Assembly (NCBI RefSeq): GCF_052030545.1
Contig: NZ_JBPDIH010000010.1
Location: 62,001-126,000 of the forward strand
Origin: CANMXU01 sp052030545
GTDB taxonomy: Bacteria; Pseudomonadota; Gammaproteobacteria; Enterobacterales; Alteromonadaceae
Reading direction: 5' to 3'
DNA length: 64,000 nucleotides
Numbering within the stretch: the stretch's first letter is position 1; every line of letters begins with the position of its first letter. This document shows positions 62,856 to 64,000 of the stretch, piece by piece. A program made the position numbers and the translations under genes. The notes beneath the pieces are model-generated. The model did no database searches and was not told the origin of the DNA. It saw nothing but the letters and a program-made list of their open reading frames with translations.

Positions 62856-64000
62856 TTATTTTTCCAGTAATGAAGCCGCTGCTTTACTACGCTGAATTGG
62901 CCCATTGTCACCAAGTAGGTAAACTTTATGCCAATTGTTGGTTCCTTTTTGTTTTTCAGCAACAATGACACGGGCATCGGCATGAGCATTATCGATAATT
63001 GATGTAATCGCCCAAGTCGCACCTTTGCGTCGTAGCATTTCTTTGCCTTTGATAAAACTTTCACCGCCGTTGTTGCTATTGAAAAATGCGATCACGCCAT
63101 CTTGTTCGTCTTCATACGCTAAGGTAAAGCTTACTTGGGTAGGTGAATGAACAACAAAGTCACCTCGCGAAACAGTATTGTCTGCTCGAGATTGACTATT
63201 GACAGGCGCACCGCCAACCCATTCATTGCCAGTCCATCGAAAATAACTCGTTTGCTTAGGACCACCTGTTTTTGCTCCTAGGTCTCGGCCAATATTTGTA
63301 GCAATATGTGGATGGCCGTTTTCGTCAAGATGGGTGGTTCCGTTAAAGGTCCAGTTTTTTCCTGTACGCGCAACTAAGGTACGCTCATCAGCATGTTCAC
63401 GTGTAACAGGAATGGTTACCGCTTGATTTTCAACATTACGCCAAGTGCCCTTTTTAGTATCAAAAACCATATAATAAGCGTCATGTCGTTCGGTTGTATG
63501 ACCGCGGCCATTTATACCCGCACCATTATTCCAACAAACATGGTAGTCATAAGTAACGATAATATCGTCGTTTTGTCCTTTGCCAACCCAGGCATACCAG
63601 CTATCGTCAGCGGCAATATCGGTACGCTTCTTATGTTTTAAAAACGATACGGGTGCTTCAAAACTACGACCATGATCTGTCGACTTTTGATAAACCCAGT
63701 CACTGCGGTGTGCGCCGTGACGATAAAACAAATAAATATCGCCATTATCCATTTTAACCGCTTGATTATAGGTACCAAAGGCAGGAATTGTATCAAGCTC
63801 TTCCCAAGCACTAATGTCATAAGGCTTCTTAGAAACGGCATGAGCATTACGACCATAATGAATGTTACCAAGTAAATTTTTACCGTGCTTAAGCATGCCA
63901 CCATGGCCGCCAAAAAATACATGGATATAACCTAAATCATCAATCACCATAGTCGGTTTACCATGATTGTCTATTTTGTTTCTTGTTGGATCTTTCCCCA
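62856..64000 (-). CDS. BNR_4-family polysaccharide lyase homologue, 5' end outside the window
   Basis: At least 380 residues of a BNR_4 beta-propeller are visible. The frame is open to the window end, so the N-terminus is missing; the first ATG inside (63950) is internal. Codons before it continue the family signature DPTRNKIDNHGKP. His in DNHGKP and His in FGGHGGM are 20 residues apart, as in the lyase at 860-2269 and as remembered for PL25. Propeller repeats (YQKSTDHGRSFEAPVSF, FFNSNNGGESFIKG) are clear. It should cleave the polysaccharide backbone by beta-elimination, most likely ulvan. Confidence 0.82.
   Translation of the reverse strand, partial: GKDPTRNKIDNHGKPTMVIDDLGYIHVFFGGHGGMLKHGKNLLGNIHYGRNAHAVSKKPYDISAWEELDTIPAFGTYNQAVKMDNGDIYLFYRHGAHRSDWVYQKSTDHGRSFEAPVSFLKHKKRTDIAADDSWYAWVGKGQNDDIIVTYDYHVCWNNGAGINGRGHTTERHDAYYMVFDTKKGTWRNVENQAVTIPVTREHADERTLVARTGKNWTFNGTTHLDENGHPHIATNIGRDLGAKTGGPKQTSYFRWTGNEWVGGAPVNSQSRADNTVSRGDFVVHSPTQVSFTLAYEDEQDGVIAFFNSNNGGESFIKGKEMLRRKGATWAITSIIDNAHADARVIVAEKQKGTNNWHKVYLLGDNGPIQRSKAAASLLEK

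Noticed and set aside
1..64000. CRISPR arrays, rRNA and tRNA genes
   Set aside because: No regularly spaced identical repeats and no tRNA-like cloverleaf or rRNA signature were noticed in the intergenic stretches on reading.

Overview
The window reads as a marine gammaproteobacterial chromosome, most likely Alteromonadales (Colwellia/Thalassotalea/Paraglaciecola-like). The reasons are the moderately low GC, the gene families present (TonB-dependent receptor, TRAP transporter, GntR and DeoR regulators) and a catabolic locus for a sulfated, rhamnose- and uronate-containing polysaccharide. The best candidate substrate is ulvan from green algae. The species assignment is inference; the catabolic theme is read from the genes.

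Layout. 0-17 kb, mostly + strand: a fragmentary helical protein, a BNR_4-type polysaccharide lyase homologue (lipoprotein), the L-rhamnose pathway (rhaEW, rhaI, NCS1-like permease, rhamnulokinase), a DeoR-family regulator on the - strand, then kduD-kduI, a complete H+-transhydrogenase (pntAA-pntAB-pntB) and a class II fructose-bisphosphate aldolase. 17-20.5 kb is a mobile or scar region: a RelE/ParD-like toxin-antitoxin pair with a palindromic operator, a decayed second RelE toxin, a tyrosine recombinase behind a LexA box, and inverted repeats. 20.5-33.3 kb is one compact 13-gene - strand operon: uxuB-uxaC-kduD-kduI-dctPQM-gntK-larA-larC-larE-larB-nickel transporter. 33.6-48 kb holds carbohydrate enzymes and sensing: a GH88 hydrolase, GH2, an ECF sigma factor with a FecR-LamG anti-sigma protein, a GH78 alpha-L-rhamnosidase, a sulfatase and a TonB-dependent receptor. 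48.5-53.5 kb holds two paralogous FadR-type GntR regulators and kdgK-DUF4861-gnd. 53.7-60 kb is a - strand cassette of a second GH88, a Tat-exported hydroxypyruvate-isomerase-like TIM barrel, and two GMC dehydrogenase large subunits sharing one gluconate-2-dehydrogenase-type small subunit. The right end carries a lipoprotein sulfatase with an atypical active-site motif, an unknown protein, and a second BNR_4 lyase cut by the window end.

How it fits together. Lyases, sulfatases, GH78, GH2 and GH88 would break the glycan into rhamnose, glucuronate and unsaturated uronate. Rhamnose goes through rhaI, rhaB and rhaEW to DHAP and lactate. Unsaturated uronate goes through KduI, KduD and KdgK to KDPG. 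Glucuronate goes through UxaC and UxuB to D-mannonate. No mannonate dehydratase (uxuA) is present. Instead the same operon carries a LarA-family nickel-pincer racemase/epimerase, its cofactor-building genes larB/larC/larE, a nickel transporter and gluconokinase, while 6-phosphogluconate dehydrogenase sits in a second operon with the same operator. This suggests a D-mannonate to D-gluconate to 6-phosphogluconate route. A nearly identical TGGCCTTACCA operator lies upstream of uxuB, GH88, the TonB receptor and gnd, which suggests one GntR-controlled regulon.

The most interesting candidates for new biology are the nickel-pincer uronate bypass, the GMC/TIM-barrel cassette (possible 3-keto-glycoside cleavage), and the sigma/anti-sigma pair with a glycan-binding-like LamG sensor.
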